Source: Syntrophaceae bacterium
GTDB lineage: Bacteria > Desulfobacterota > BSN033 > UBA1163
Direction of reading: 5' to 3'
Assembly (NCBI GenBank): GCA_013388635.1
Contig: JACAEX010000020.1
Location: 69,826 to 133,825 of the forward strand
DNA: 64,000 nt
Both the position numbers and the translations under genes were made by a program. Of this stretch, positions 1-8,323 are shown in pieces. The notes beneath the pieces are model-generated. The model had not been told where the DNA came from. It saw only the letters and a list, made by a program, of their open reading frames with translations, and searched no databases. Each line of letters begins with the position of its first letter. The stretch's first letter is position 1.

Positions 1-25
1 TTCCTAAAGGAAGAGGACAGACAGG

Positions 26-874
26 GTGGTGAGGGTTATGGGTCCATCCTTCTCAAGTCATACGTTTTTCAATCTCTCGATGGGGATCTACTTGGTCAGC
101 TTCCTGGGCTATCTCATCCTGTCGACCTCCCACCCAAAGAGGATCGGAATTCTCCCCACCTCCTTGTTGGCAGCCGGCTTCTTGCTCCATTCGGCAGGCC
201 TGGCGTTCCGTTGGGCAGAAACACACCGGACAGGCTATGGTTATGTCCCCCTATCCAACATGTATGAATCGCTGATCTTCTTCTCATGGACGATTGTCCT
301 GATCTACCTCATTCTCGAATTCAAGTACAAGCAGAGAATCATCGGTCTTTTCGTCACCCCTTTTGCTTTCCTTGCCATCGCCCTTACCTCTATCATCCCC
401 GGGGTGAGCCCAAGGATCACGCCCCTTGTCCCTGCCCTTCAGAGCAACTGGCTGACGATTCACGTGACGACCTGCTTCTTTGGATATGCCGCATTTGCCG
501 TCTCCTTTGGAATCAGTATCCTCTACCTGATTCGGGATAAGAACAGCGGCCTTTCAAGATGGTTGCCTTCATCCGAAATTCTCGATGAGATTAATTATAA
601 GTCGATTGTGATCGGATTTCCGATGTTGACCCTTGGGATTATAACGGGCGCGGCATGGGCAAATTACGCTTGGGGAAGCTATTGGAGCTGGGACCCGAAG
701 GAGACATGGTCGCTGATCACCTGGTTCGTCTACGCCGCCTTTCTTCATGCCCGATTCACCAGGGATTGGCGGGGAAGGAAGACAGCGATCCTCTCCGTTA
801 TTGGATTCTCCGCTGTCTTGTTCACCTATTTCGGGGTCAATTACCTGATCTCAGGACTTCACAGTTATCTATAG
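26..874 (+). CDS. ccsA: CcsA/ResC-type cytochrome c biogenesis protein
   Basis: Integral membrane protein of system II cytochrome c maturation, which handles heme for ligation to apocytochromes at the outer face of the inner membrane. The 282-residue product has about eight hydrophobic segments. Near residues 210-230 it carries the tryptophan-rich WWD signature (WGSYWSWDPKETW) that defines the CcsA/CcmC/CcmF heme-handling family. GTG codons at 26 and 29 and an ATG at 38 can all start it; the AAGGAAGAGG at 8-17 favours 26 or 29. An in-frame TAA could end an upstream gene at 5-7, so the partner (ResB-like or other) probably lies left of the window. Length is normal for the family. Family call is firm; the exact start is not. 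Confidence 0.9.
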   Translation: MVRVMGPSFSSHTFFNLSMGIYLVSFLGYLILSTSHPKRIGILPTSLLAAGFLLHSAGLAFRWAETHRTGYGYVPLSNMYESLIFFSWTIVLIYLILEFKYKQRIIGLFVTPFAFLAIALTSIIPGVSPRITPLVPALQSNWLTIHVTTCFFGYAAFAVSFGISILYLIRDKNSGLSRWLPSSEILDEINYKSIVIGFPMLTLGIITGAAWANYAWGSYWSWDPKETWSLITWFVYAAFLHARFTRDWRGRKTAILSVIGFSAVLFTYFGVNYLISGLHSYL

Positions 875-929
875 AGGTTACGTCAACCGTCCTAAACCTT
901 TACCCTCACCCTTTAACGTCAGACGATAC

Positions 930-943
930 GGGCTTCGCAGCCC
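930..943. terminator. GC hairpin between convergent ccsA and ACT gene
   Basis: GGGCT-TCGC-AGCCC forms a 5-bp stem with a stable UUCG-like tetraloop in the 85-bp space between two convergent stop codons. No T-run follows on either strand, so termination activity is only a suggestion from position. Confidence 0.25.
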
Positions 944-959
944 TAACTCCATCCGCCAT

Positions 960-1385
960 TCATAGGGTGTACAATTCCTCGCCATACATATGAACCCAAT
1001 TTTTTCTTAAAACCTCAGTGGCCTCTTCCATCTTGTCGACACCCATGATCAGGACGGTATTCTCCCCTCTTCCCAGGCAGGTGTAGAGGTAGTTCACATT
1101 GATCTTCATCTCTTTTAGAGGCCTTAAAACGGCATTGAGTCCACCCGGATGGTTTGGGGCTTCCACAGCCAATACCTCGGTCACCTTTACAGAGTAACCA
1201 TGGCTCCTCAGGACATTGACAGCCTTTTCAGGATCGCTGGCGACAAACCTCACAGCGCTGATATCAGCCGTATCCGCCACGCTCAAGGCAATGATATTGA
1301 TACCGTTATCGCCCAAATAATCACTCACCTCGGAAAGCTTTCCAGGTGCATTCTCCAGACTGACTGAAATCTGTTTGACAGACAT
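960..1385 (-). CDS. Tandem ACT-domain amino-acid-binding protein
   Basis: About 141 residues, consisting of two ACT domains (roughly residues 1-70 and 71-141). The first begins with the typical QISVSLENAPGKLSEV strand-helix pattern, the second around NAVLRPLKEMKINVNYLY. ACT domains bind amino acids and regulate metabolic enzymes; no catalytic domain is present. I chose ATG at 1385 (MSVKQ); seven more in-frame residues upstream are possible. The gene follows the oxidoreductase gamma subunit by 67 bp on the same strand and is probably the last gene of that operon. Known family context: such stand-alone ACT pairs accompany 2-oxoacid ferredoxin oxidoreductases in anaerobes. Inference: it senses the amino acid whose keto acid is oxidised. 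Confidence 0.85.
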   Translation of the reverse strand: MSVKQISVSLENAPGKLSEVSDYLGDNGINIIALSVADTADISAVRFVASDPEKAVNVLRSHGYSVKVTEVLAVEAPNHPGGLNAVLRPLKEMKINVNYLYTCLGRGENTVLIMGVDKMEEATEVLRKNWVHMYGEELYTL

Positions 1386-1452
1386 CGCGTCCCCAACCCC
1401 CTTCATTCAAATATGCCTTCTAATGTCTCAGGTCCAGAGCCTCCTGCCTTAA

Positions 1453-1992
1453 TCACGGTCCCAAAAAGTCATACCCCACCAATAAGGCCTGACGATTCAG
1501 CTTAACCATCGCCGGGTTTCGGTTTGTAAAGGTATCCTTCAATACTCGATGCATCGTATCCAGGCTGACCAGGGCAGATTTTTTTATAAACGCCCCCAGC
1601 ATCACCATATTGCCCACCCTCTCCTCACCGAGGGGTTTGACCAGGTCGTTCACAGGGATTTCATAGATTTCAATATCCCCGCGAACAGGCCTCGAATCGA
1701 TCATGCTCGAATTTAGAAAGAGGGTGCCTCCTGACTGGACCTGGTTCTGATAAAACAGGAGGGCGGGGTTATTCATCAATACTGCAAAGTCGGGTTCTGA
1801 AGCCACGGGAGAGGCGATCTCTTCTGTCGAGATGACCACTGTGCAATTTGCCGTCCCACCTCTGACCTCTGCCCCATAAGAAGGTAGGCAGGTCACATTC
1901 TTTTGCTCATACATCCCTGCAGTGGCCAGGAGGTATCCCATCATGATCACGCCCTGACCTCCAAATCCTGAGAAAATGGTCTTAATGAACAT
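1453..1992 (-). CDS. 2-oxoacid:ferredoxin oxidoreductase, gamma subunit
   Basis: 179 residues of the pyruvate/ketoisovalerate oxidoreductase gamma family. The N-terminal FSGFGGQGVIMMGYLLA glycine motif and the TCLPSYGAEVRGGTANC segment are diagnostic. The subunit helps bind CoA in the complex that converts a 2-oxoacid, CoA and oxidised ferredoxin to acyl-CoA, CO2 and reduced ferredoxin. It overlaps the beta-subunit gene by 11 bp, indicating translational coupling. Order in transcription is delta, alpha, beta, gamma, ACT. The sequence does not settle which 2-oxoacid is used. Confidence 0.92.
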   Translation of the reverse strand: MFIKTIFSGFGGQGVIMMGYLLATAGMYEQKNVTCLPSYGAEVRGGTANCTVVISTEEIASPVASEPDFAVLMNNPALLFYQNQVQSGGTLFLNSSMIDSRPVRGDIEIYEIPVNDLVKPLGEERVGNMVMLGAFIKKSALVSLDTMHRVLKDTFTNRNPAMVKLNRQALLVGYDFLGP

Positions 1993-2740
1993 CTTTTTTA
2001 TCTCCGGTGAAGTCCTTCAAGACCCCGAGGGGAAAGCTCGCGGTCATGACCTCATCGATCCACTTGCATGCCTCGACAGGACTCATCTTCCAGTTTGTCG
2101 GGCATGGAGATAGAACTTCCACCAGGGAGAAACCAGCCCCTTTGATTTGAACCTGGAAGGCCTTGGCAATCGCCCTCTTTGTTTTCAGAATATTTGAAGG
2201 GGAGTTGACAGCTGTCCTTTCGACATAGGCGCTGCCTTTGGCAATGGCCAGCATCTCGCTGAGGTTGATTGGAAACCCATCCCTCTTCTCCTTCCTTCCA
2301 CCAGGAGAAGTGGTGGTGTTCTGCCCGAGGATCGATGTCGGAGCCATCTGGCCCCCGGTCATCCCGTAGACCCCGTTGTTTACGAAGATCGTCGTGATAT
2401 TCTCCCCTCGTGCTGCGGCGTGGATGGTCTCGGCTGTTCCGATCGCAGCGATATCCCCGTCTCCTTGATAGGTGAAGACGATCCGGTCTGGCAGAGCCCT
2501 CTTGAGCCCGGTCGCCAGAGCAGCCGCCCTCCCATGGGAGGCCTCTCCCATATCGATATCGAAGTAATTGTAGGCCAGCACTGCACAGCCAGCAGGAGGG
2601 ACCCCGATGATCCGCTCTTGAAGCCCCATCTCATCGATCACCTCTCCGATAATTCGATGCAGCAGGCTATGGCCGCATCCCGGGCAGTAATGGAACGGTG
2701 CGCTCTTCAGTGACTTTGGTCTCGTAAAGACTTTTTTCAT
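1982..2740 (-). CDS. vorA: 2-oxoacid:ferredoxin oxidoreductase, TPP-binding beta subunit
   Basis: 252 residues from ATG at 2740; a TTG two codons upstream is possible. The protein has the CPGCGH motif near residue 20 and the TPP/Mg-binding stretch starting at GDGD (YQGDGDIAAIG) with NNGVYGMTGGQ following. It is therefore the thiamine-diphosphate catalytic subunit of the four-subunit oxidoreductase. It is 19 bp downstream of the alpha-subunit gene and overlaps gamma by 11 bp. The symbol follows the Vor naming suggested by the alpha subunit, but a KGOR-type (2-oxoglutarate) enzyme cannot be excluded from sequence alone. Confidence 0.92.
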   Translation of the reverse strand: MKKVFTRPKSLKSAPFHYCPGCGHSLLHRIIGEVIDEMGLQERIIGVPPAGCAVLAYNYFDIDMGEASHGRAAALATGLKRALPDRIVFTYQGDGDIAAIGTAETIHAAARGENITTIFVNNGVYGMTGGQMAPTSILGQNTTTSPGGRKEKRDGFPINLSEMLAIAKGSAYVERTAVNSPSNILKTKRAIAKAFQVQIKGAGFSLVEVLSPCPTNWKMSPVEACKWIDEVMTASFPLGVLKDFTGDKKDVH

Positions 2741-2759
2741 GGCCAAGATCCCAATCGAT

Positions 2760-3830
2760 TTAACCCAATCTCTTTTGATAGTATTGACTCGTGATCACTC
2801 TCGATACTTCTAGGGGCGTGGGAACGATTCCGCCGGGTCGCCCATAAAAGTGGACTTCACCACCCCCTTCGAGTGCCAACCTGACATCCTCGACCATCTG
2901 GCCCATGTTCATCTCGAAAACGATAAAATGCTTAACCTTTTTTGAAAAATCTCGCAGGGCTTTAAAAGGGAATGGCCAGAGAGAGATCGGACGGATGAGC
3001 CCGACTTTAAGCCCCTGCTCTCTCACCCGCTTGACCGCACCCTTTGCAATCCTTGCAGCCGTTCCAAAGGCGACGACCAGCATCTTTGCATCATCTGCGG
3101 CAAAGGCCTCCCATCTCAATTCTTCCCTTGCGATCTTCTCATATTTTCTCATCAACTTCCAGTTATGTTCTTCCTCTTCGCCGGGATCCAAGATAAGGGA
3201 TCGGATGAACCGACTGGGTCTTCCTTTGGCTCCTGTGAGCGCCCAATCCTTATGGGGAAGCTTTTTGATCGGAATTTCAGGACGGAATTCTACTGGTTCC
3301 ATCATCTGGCCAAGCATCCCATCTCCAAGAATGACAACCGGAGTTCGATACTTATCTGCGAGGTCGAATGCCTCAAAGGTCAAATCTGCCAGTTCTTGGC
3401 CTGAGTTTGGTGCAAGCACGATAGTGCGATAATCTCCGTGGCCTCCCCCACGTGTGGCCTGAAAATAGTCCGACTGGGCAGGGGCGATGTTACCCAGTCC
3501 GGGCCCTCCCCTGCTCATATTGACAATGACTGCAGGAAGTTCCAAACCCGACAAGAAAGAGATACCCTCCTGCTTCAGGCTGATTCCCGGGCCAGAAGAG
3601 GAGGTCATGACCCTTCCGCCTGCCATGCTCGCACCGATCACCATATGGATCGAAGCAATCTCGCTCTCCGCCTGGATAAAAACCCCTCCTTCGATCTTGG
3701 AGAGTCTCTCAGACATATATTCAGGGATCTCGTTTTGAGGCGTGATCGGATATCCGAAATAGAAGCGACATCCTGCGCGAACCGCAGCCTCTGCAACGAC
3801 ATGATTCCCACGCATCAGCACCTTAGGCAC
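2760..3830 (-). CDS. vorB: 2-oxoacid:ferredoxin oxidoreductase, alpha subunit (VorB-like)
   Basis: 356 residues from GTG at 3830, whose codon overlaps the delta-subunit stop and has GAGGT five bases upstream; ATG at 3815 is an alternative. Features are GCRFYFGYPITPQNE near residue 20, the QAESEIASIHMVIGASMAGGR cofactor-adjacent helix and the TSSSGPGISLKQEG segment. The wording of the middle region (ATRGGGHGDYRTIVLAPNSGQE) resembles subunits annotated as VorB, pointing to branched-chain 2-oxoacids. The open frame runs 140 bases further upstream, but that stretch overlaps the ferredoxin gene and is not protein-like for this family. Confident family call, moderate substrate call. Confidence 0.9.
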   Translation of the reverse strand: MPKVLMRGNHVVAEAAVRAGCRFYFGYPITPQNEIPEYMSERLSKIEGGVFIQAESEIASIHMVIGASMAGGRVMTSSSGPGISLKQEGISFLSGLELPAVIVNMSRGGPGLGNIAPAQSDYFQATRGGGHGDYRTIVLAPNSGQELADLTFEAFDLADKYRTPVVILGDGMLGQMMEPVEFRPEIPIKKLPHKDWALTGAKGRPSRFIRSLILDPGEEEEHNWKLMRKYEKIAREELRWEAFAADDAKMLVVAFGTAARIAKGAVKRVREQGLKVGLIRPISLWPFPFKALRDFSKKVKHFIVFEMNMGQMVEDVRLALEGGGEVHFYGRPGGIVPTPLEVSRVITSQYYQKRLG

Positions 3831-4053
3831 GGTAGACCTCGATTGCGATCTCCGGGCATGAAATGGCGCAAAGGCCACAGCCCGTGCATCTCCTCTCTTC
3901 CTTCTTAAGGTTTTTCTCTGTAAAATGGGCCGGGTAATATCCCTTTTGATTGAGCCGATCGGATGTCCCAATCAACTGATGAGGGCAGACGGACATGCAT
4001 AACTTACAGTCCTTGCACAACTCGACATCAATTTCAATGTAACCTGCTGGCAA
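3823..4053 (-). CDS. 2-oxoacid:ferredoxin oxidoreductase, delta subunit (2x4Fe-4S ferredoxin)
   Basis: 76 residues with two complete four-cysteine cluster motifs: CKDCKLCMSVCP near residues 13-24 and CTGCGLCAISCP near residues 56-67. It is the ferredoxin-like delta subunit that passes electrons from the TPP subunit to free ferredoxin. The start is TTG at 4053, preceded by GGAGAAGGG; no ATG fits. It is the first gene of the operon, with a consensus-like promoter 40-70 bp upstream, and its stop overlaps the alpha-subunit start. Confidence 0.92.
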   Translation of the reverse strand: MPAGYIEIDVELCKDCKLCMSVCPHQLIGTSDRLNQKGYYPAHFTEKNLKKEERRCTGCGLCAISCPEIAIEVYRA

Positions 4054-4091
4054 AACCCTTCTCCAGAATATCTTGACCTATTAGATTAATT

Positions 4092-4120
4092 ATTATAAAG
4101 TTTAATGCTATTAAAATCAA
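4092..4120 (-). promoter_or_regulatory. Sigma-70 promoter of the vor/kor operon
   Basis: On the minus strand TTGATT (4115-4120) is followed after exactly 17 bp by TATAAT (4092-4097), a near-perfect housekeeping promoter. Transcription should start near 4085, about 30 bp before the TTG start of the delta subunit. The 85-bp divergent space is very AT-rich and probably also serves the ArsA-like gene. Confidence 0.75.
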
Positions 4121-4138
4121 TTCCTATTGAGAGCAGAG

Positions 4139-5095
4139 ATGGAGACGTCTTTAAACCGCCTGGATAGGGAACCGAAGCGCCTGATCATGATCGGAGGAAA
4201 AGGAGGGGTTGGAAAAACAACCTGTGCCTCTGCTATTGCCCTTCATTTCTCACTTAAGGGAAAGAAGACACTCATCATTTCGAGCGACCCTACCCCCTCT
4301 CTCTCCGACATCTTTGAGATTGAGATCGGCGACCAAGAGAAGCCTATCAATTCTGTCAAGAACCTTTACGGAATTGAGATCAGTTCTGAAGTCGTCCTAA
4401 AGAAATGGAAGGAACGTTTCGGCCCGGAGATCTATGAGGTCGTCTCATCTTTTGCCTCAGTCGATTACGACTTCGTCGACTATATTGGAGGGGCCCCTGG
4501 AATTGAAGAAGAGTATATGCTTAATTACATTTTGGAGCTGGTCGAGGGCGGAAAGTATGACCTGGTCGTCTGGGATACAGCCCCTGCAGGCCATACCCTC
4601 AGGCTGCTCCATCTTCCCCAAATATTTCTGAAGCATCTGGAGGCGGCAACAAAATTCTATATGAATCTCTATAGTTACTTAGAAAAAATAAAGGAAACTG
4701 TGAAATTAAAAAAGGGGAAACGATCCCTTCTGGAGATAATCAGTGGATGGGAGGATCTTGCAGAGAAGGTTGTCAGCTTCATTCGAGACCCCCAAAAGTC
4801 TGAATTCATTGTGGTTACAATCCCCGAAGCCCTCGGTGTGAAACAGACCGAGAGGATCATCAAAGATTTCGACGAATACCAGCTGAAGGTGAACCATTTA
4901 ATTGTTAACTATGTGATTCAACAGGCAGATTGCGAATTTCACAAGGCTCGAAGCCAGATGCAGCAGAGTTATATCAAGATATTGAAGGAGCAGTATTCTC
5001 AGAGGATCAAATTGATCGAGACCCCTCTCTTTCCACATGAGATCAAAGGGGTGGAGAAGATAAAGAAGATTTCAGAGATCCTCTTTGAGTCCTAA
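4139..5095 (+). CDS. ArsA/Get3-family ATPase, single domain
   Basis: 318 residues from ATG at 4139 (TTG at 4127 also in frame). The deviant Walker A is MIGGKGGVGKTTCA near residue 20, switch I is SSDPTPSLSD, and switch II is WDTAPAGHTLRLL, together the signature of ArsA-type ATPases. Only one nucleotide domain is present. The conserved C-terminal CxxC of Get3-like proteins appears as DCEFHKARSQMQ, with His in place of the second Cys. No arsR, arsB or arsD is nearby. An arsenite pump role is unlikely; a membrane-protein targeting or metal-cofactor role is possible but unproven. The next gene follows closely and may be co-transcribed. Confidence 0.8.
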   Translation: METSLNRLDREPKRLIMIGGKGGVGKTTCASAIALHFSLKGKKTLIISSDPTPSLSDIFEIEIGDQEKPINSVKNLYGIEISSEVVLKKWKERFGPEIYEVVSSFASVDYDFVDYIGGAPGIEEEYMLNYILELVEGGKYDLVVWDTAPAGHTLRLLHLPQIFLKHLEAATKFYMNLYSYLEKIKETVKLKKGKRSLLEIISGWEDLAEKVVSFIRDPQKSEFIVVTIPEALGVKQTERIIKDFDEYQLKVNHLIVNYVIQQADCEFHKARSQMQQSYIKILKEQYSQRIKLIETPLFPHEIKGVEKIKKISEILFES

Positions 5096-5119
5096 TTGCG
5101 ATTAGAAAGGAGTAGAAAG

Positions 5120-6316
5120 ATGTCTCTTCTTTCAAACCGTGCAAAGAGCTTGAAACCCTCCCCTACCCTTGCGATTAATGCCAAGGCAAAGGCCATGCAG
5201 GCTCAGGGAATCCGGGTGATCAGTTTTGGGGCAGGGGAGCCCGATTTTGACACCCCGGAGAATATTAAAAAGGCTGCAATCAAGGCCATTGAAGAGGGTT
5301 TTACCAAATATACGGCCGTAGGAGGTATCGATGAGCTAAAGGATGCGATCATCCATAAATTTCAGCGGGATAACCAGTTGACCTATAAGCGTTCGCAGAT
5401 CCTGGTCTCCTGTGGCGGCAAGCACTCCTTCTATAATTTGGCTCAGGCCATCTTCGATCACGGAGACGAGGTGATCATCCCTGCTCCCTACTGGGTTTCG
5501 TATCCTCCGATGGTGTCGCTGGCCGGAGCCACCCCCGTCATTCTCAACACAAAGGAAGAGAACGGCTTTAAGATGACACCGGATGAACTGAAGAGGGCAG
5601 TGACTCCGAAGACCAAGGCCCTGGTTCTCAATAGTCCCTCCAACCCCACAGGGAGTGCTTATACGAGAAAAGAACTGGAATGGATTGCAGAGATTGCAAT
5701 CTCTCACAATTTCTTCGTTATCTCTGATGAGATTTACGAGAAGATCGTCTACGATGGGTTTGAATTCATAAGCATTGCCTCTCTCAGCGAGGAGATCAAG
5801 AAGCGGACGATCATCGTCCATGGAGTGGCGAAGACCTACTCCATGACAGGGTGGAGGATCGGTTATACCGCTGGACCTGAAGAGATCATCTCAGCCATGA
5901 GTAACATCCAGAGCCAGAGCACCTCTAACCCGACATCCATTTCGCAGAAGGCCTCTGTTGAGGCCCTCACCGGCCCCCAAGATGAGGTGGGTAGGATGGT
6001 CTCCGCTTTTGGCCAGAGGCGAAATTACATCGTTGACCGGCTAAATGAGATTCCTGGAGTCTCCTGTTACAAACCAGCCGGTGCCTTCTATGTCTTTCCT
6101 AACTTCTCCTCCTATTATGGAAGGTCTTATCAGGGAAGGAGGATTTCGAACTCGACAGAACTTGCCGATTTCTTCCTCGACGTGGCAAGAGTCGCAGTGG
6201 TGCCCGGCATCGAGTTCGGAGCAGACCCTTTTGAAAGGCTTTCCTATGCAACCTCTATGGAGGACATTAAGGAAGGGATCGATCGGATTGAGGACTCCCT
6301 CAATAAACTCGTCTGA
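5120..6316 (+). CDS. aspC: Class I pyridoxal-phosphate aspartate aminotransferase
   Basis: 398 residues of the aspartate/aromatic aminotransferase I-gamma type. It starts [16 protein letters not shown] and shows [38 protein letters not shown] and the PLP-lysine motif [16 protein letters not shown], in which K is the Schiff-base residue. The final Arg-containing [18 protein letters not shown] matches the substrate-carboxylate region. ATG at 5120 has AAAGGAGT seven bases upstream. It would exchange amino groups between aspartate (or other amino acids) and 2-oxoglutarate. Its last 17 bp overlap the convergent Nudix gene. Confidence 0.93.
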   Translation: MSLLSNRAKSLKPSPTLAINAKAKAMQAQGIRVISFGAGEPDFDTPENIKKAAIKAIEEGFTKYTAVGGIDELKDAIIHKFQRDNQLTYKRSQILVSCGGKHSFYNLAQAIFDHGDEVIIPAPYWVSYPPMVSLAGATPVILNTKEENGFKMTPDELKRAVTPKTKALVLNSPSNPTGSAYTRKELEWIAEIAISHNFFVISDEIYEKIVYDGFEFISIASLSEEIKKRTIIVHGVAKTYSMTGWRIGYTAGPEEIISAMSNIQSQSTSNPTSISQKASVEALTGPQDEVGRMVSAFGQRRNYIVDRLNEIPGVSCYKPAGAFYVFPNFSSYYGRSYQGRRISNSTELADFFLDVARVAVVPGIEFGADPFERLSYATSMEDIKEGIDRIEDSLNKLV

Positions 6317-6743
6317 AGTAGTCTTTCAGAATGGAACGGTGGTCAAAGGCCATATCCTCGGGAAGGGTCGATTCATTAAACAACCCAATCCCCAAAGCGT
6401 CATCTCTGGCCTCGGGCTCCCCATTTGCTTTTGCGATATAAACGGTTGAAATCGTATGATGTCTTGGATCCCGGTCAGGAGCTGAATAGGTGTGAAATTG
6501 CCTGACCAGCTCCACATCGAGATTGGTCTCTTCTTTTGCCTCTCTGATTGCCGCCTCTTCTAAGGATTCTCCATAGTCTACGAAGCCTCCCGGGATAGCC
6601 CAACCGTAAGGACGATTCTTCCTCCTGATCAGGATGATCCCTTTTGACTCGATCTCAATAATGATATCGACTGTGGGAATGGGGTTCTTATAAACCTCAA
6701 TCTCCTTCCGACATCTGGGACATTGAATGATTTTATGTTCCAT
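6300..6743 (-). CDS. Nudix hydrolase
   Basis: 147 residues. The Nudix box is complete: G(x5)E(x7)REAKEETN around residues 52-74, the Mg-binding helix that hydrolyses nucleoside diphosphates linked to another moiety. The N-terminus has a single CPRC half zinc-ribbon followed by [10 protein letters not shown], a layout often seen in ADP-ribose/NADH pyrophosphatase-like members. The start at 6743 has AAGGAAAG just upstream. The substrate cannot be told from sequence. The gene converges on and slightly overlaps aspC. Confidence 0.88.
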   Translation of the reverse strand: MEHKIIQCPRCRKEIEVYKNPIPTVDIIIEIESKGIILIRRKNRPYGWAIPGGFVDYGESLEEAAIREAKEETNLDVELVRQFHTYSAPDRDPRHHTISTVYIAKANGEPEARDDALGIGLFNESTLPEDMAFDHRSILKDYFRRVY

Positions 6744-6789
6744 TATCTTTCCTTCGCTTCAACCTTACGCTAACGCTGAGCGACATCGG

Positions 6790-8037
6790 CTATGCCCTTC
6801 GCCCTTTTTTAAGCAGAGACTTCCGCAGCATGTCAAGGGCAATGATAGAGGCCCTCTCACGAAGCGTAGGGATCTCACCGCCAAGCGGGTGAGACTCTCT
6901 CTCCATTCCAGAAGGAGTCTTCAAGGAATAGCAGGTTTCAACTCGGTATTCCTCCCTGCCCTGCTCCTCGACGATCTTGCCAAACATCCCAAGCACAAGG
7001 TCCGTTTCGAACTCTTCGCTGCCTCTTTCCGCCAGACGATCAGAGACAGCCTGCGGATCTGCCATAATCCCACTGAAGGTCCCGTCCTCGAGATCCAGAA
7101 ATCGTCTTAGAGAACTCTCAGAAAGCAGGACAAGGCCCTGGGCGACCGAGCGGCCCTCCGGGCTTCCCAATTTCTGTGAGATCAGTCCTGCGGTGAAGGT
7201 CTCCACCACGGATAGGGTGAGGCCAAGGTGCTCCAGTTCCTTTACAACATTTCCATGGAGGGTCTCGTCGTCTACCCCATAGATCAGGATGCCAAGGCGG
7301 CTTCGGATCTCCTGCTCCATCCTTTCTATCATGATCGAGGCCTCTTCTAAGGTATCAGCCTTGGCAGTGATCCTGATCTTAATATCTCCTGGCGAGGCAA
7401 GGGTTCCCACTGAAGGGTTTCGGCTTTCCTTCATAAGATCCTTGATCTGCAACCCGATGGCGCTTTCTCCCAGTCCGCAAACGCGCAACACCCTGTAACG
7501 AATCACCCGGCTTTTCAAGTTGAATCGTCTGCGAAGATAGGGAATGACCGTATGCTCCATCAGATATTTCATCTCAGAAGGAACACCAGGAATCGATAGG
7601 ATCACCCAATCTGAACCCTCGACAATGAACCCCGGAGCCGTCCCCTTGGGGTTTTCGATCGGGATCGCTCCCTCAGGGATGTAGGCCTGCCTCCGGTTGT
7701 TTTCTGCCATACGAAAACCCCGCCTCTTGAATATGGCTTCGATCTGCTCCATCAGATGAGATTGAAAGACGAGCGGGCGCCCGGTAACCTCGGCCACAGC
7801 CTCCCTTGTAAGATCATCCTCTGTAGGTCCGAGTCCGCCTGTGGTGATGACCACCTGGACTTGATCGATGGCAGACCGGATAACCTCATTCATTCGCTGA
7901 AGGTCATCCCCAACACTTGTCGTCTGGACCAGTTCGATCCCGTTGTCGGCAAGAGCCCGCGCAATATAAGAGGAATTGGTATCGACGATCTGACCGAGGA
8001 GAAGTTCTGATCCAATGGCAATAATCTGAGCGTTCAT
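6790..8037 (-). CDS. cinA: CinA-family protein with degenerate C-terminal amidohydrolase domain
   Basis: 415 residues from ATG at 8037, with GGTGA five bases upstream. Residues 1-170 are the MoCF-like domain (AIGSELLLGQIVDTNSSYIA, TTGGLGPTEDDLTREA, IPGVPSEM), intact and linked in the family to ADP-ribose pyrophosphatase activity. A KH-like linker follows. The C-terminal domain aligns with nicotinamide-nucleotide amidase PncC, whose hallmark is ESCTGG. Here the equivalent reads VETFTAGLIS, so the nucleophile region is changed and the rest of the domain is hard to align. Deamidase activity is probably lost. The gene reads away from the RHH/pentapeptide island. Confidence 0.85.
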   Translation of the reverse strand: MNAQIIAIGSELLLGQIVDTNSSYIARALADNGIELVQTTSVGDDLQRMNEVIRSAIDQVQVVITTGGLGPTEDDLTREAVAEVTGRPLVFQSHLMEQIEAIFKRRGFRMAENNRRQAYIPEGAIPIENPKGTAPGFIVEGSDWVILSIPGVPSEMKYLMEHTVIPYLRRRFNLKSRVIRYRVLRVCGLGESAIGLQIKDLMKESRNPSVGTLASPGDIKIRITAKADTLEEASIMIERMEQEIRSRLGILIYGVDDETLHGNVVKELEHLGLTLSVVETFTAGLISQKLGSPEGRSVAQGLVLLSESSLRRFLDLEDGTFSGIMADPQAVSDRLAERGSEEFETDLVLGMFGKIVEEQGREEYRVETCYSLKTPSGMERESHPLGGEIPTLRERASIIALDMLRKSLLKKGRRA

Positions 8038-8229
8038 TTTTGTCACCAAAATTCTTCTTCATTTAAATTTCTTAGACAACATTGATACTACATTCCGGAT
8101 AAAAAAACAATGTTCGGCCGAAAGGTCCTGAAAGGATGGCTTACCCCCTTAAATATTAATAATAAACTTCCCTTGTGGTTTCAATATATTAGCTATTAGA
8201 TTTCAACATAGACTTTAAATTTTCTTAAG

Positions 8230-8250
8230 CGGTTAATCTTTAATTAACCG
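8230..8250. promoter_or_regulatory. Inverted repeat, possible operator for the RHH protein
   Basis: CGGTTAAT (8230-8237) and ATTAACCG (8243-8250) form a perfect 8-bp inverted repeat around CTTTA. It lies about 35-55 bp upstream of the -24 element of the RHH gene. RHH proteins commonly bind short inverted repeats near their own promoter; binding here is inference. Confidence 0.4.
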
Positions 8251-8284
8251 GCAGGCTTCTGAAAAGCATAAAGAAAACATAAAT

Positions 8285-8301
8285 TCGGCACCCTATTTGC
8301 A
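8285..8301 (+). promoter_or_regulatory. Sigma-54-like promoter upstream of the RHH gene
   Basis: TCGGCAC...TTTGCAT has GG (8287-8288) and GC (8299-8300) separated by exactly 10 bp, and matches GGCAC/TTGCA of the -24/-12 consensus; only the T before GG differs. The predicted start near 8312 leaves a 12-nt leader to the ATG at 8324. Confidence 0.5.
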
Positions 8302-8323
8302 TACCGTTGCTTTCGCTCCAATT

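Noticed and set aside
3831-3971. Longer alpha-subunit start
   Set aside because: The extra 47 residues are basic, unlike the family, and overlap the well-supported ferredoxin delta subunit.
4073-4099. Plus-strand promoter TTGACC-15-TATAAA for the ArsA gene
   Set aside because: The spacer is short and the -10 box overlaps the much better minus-strand promoter; kept as only a possibility.
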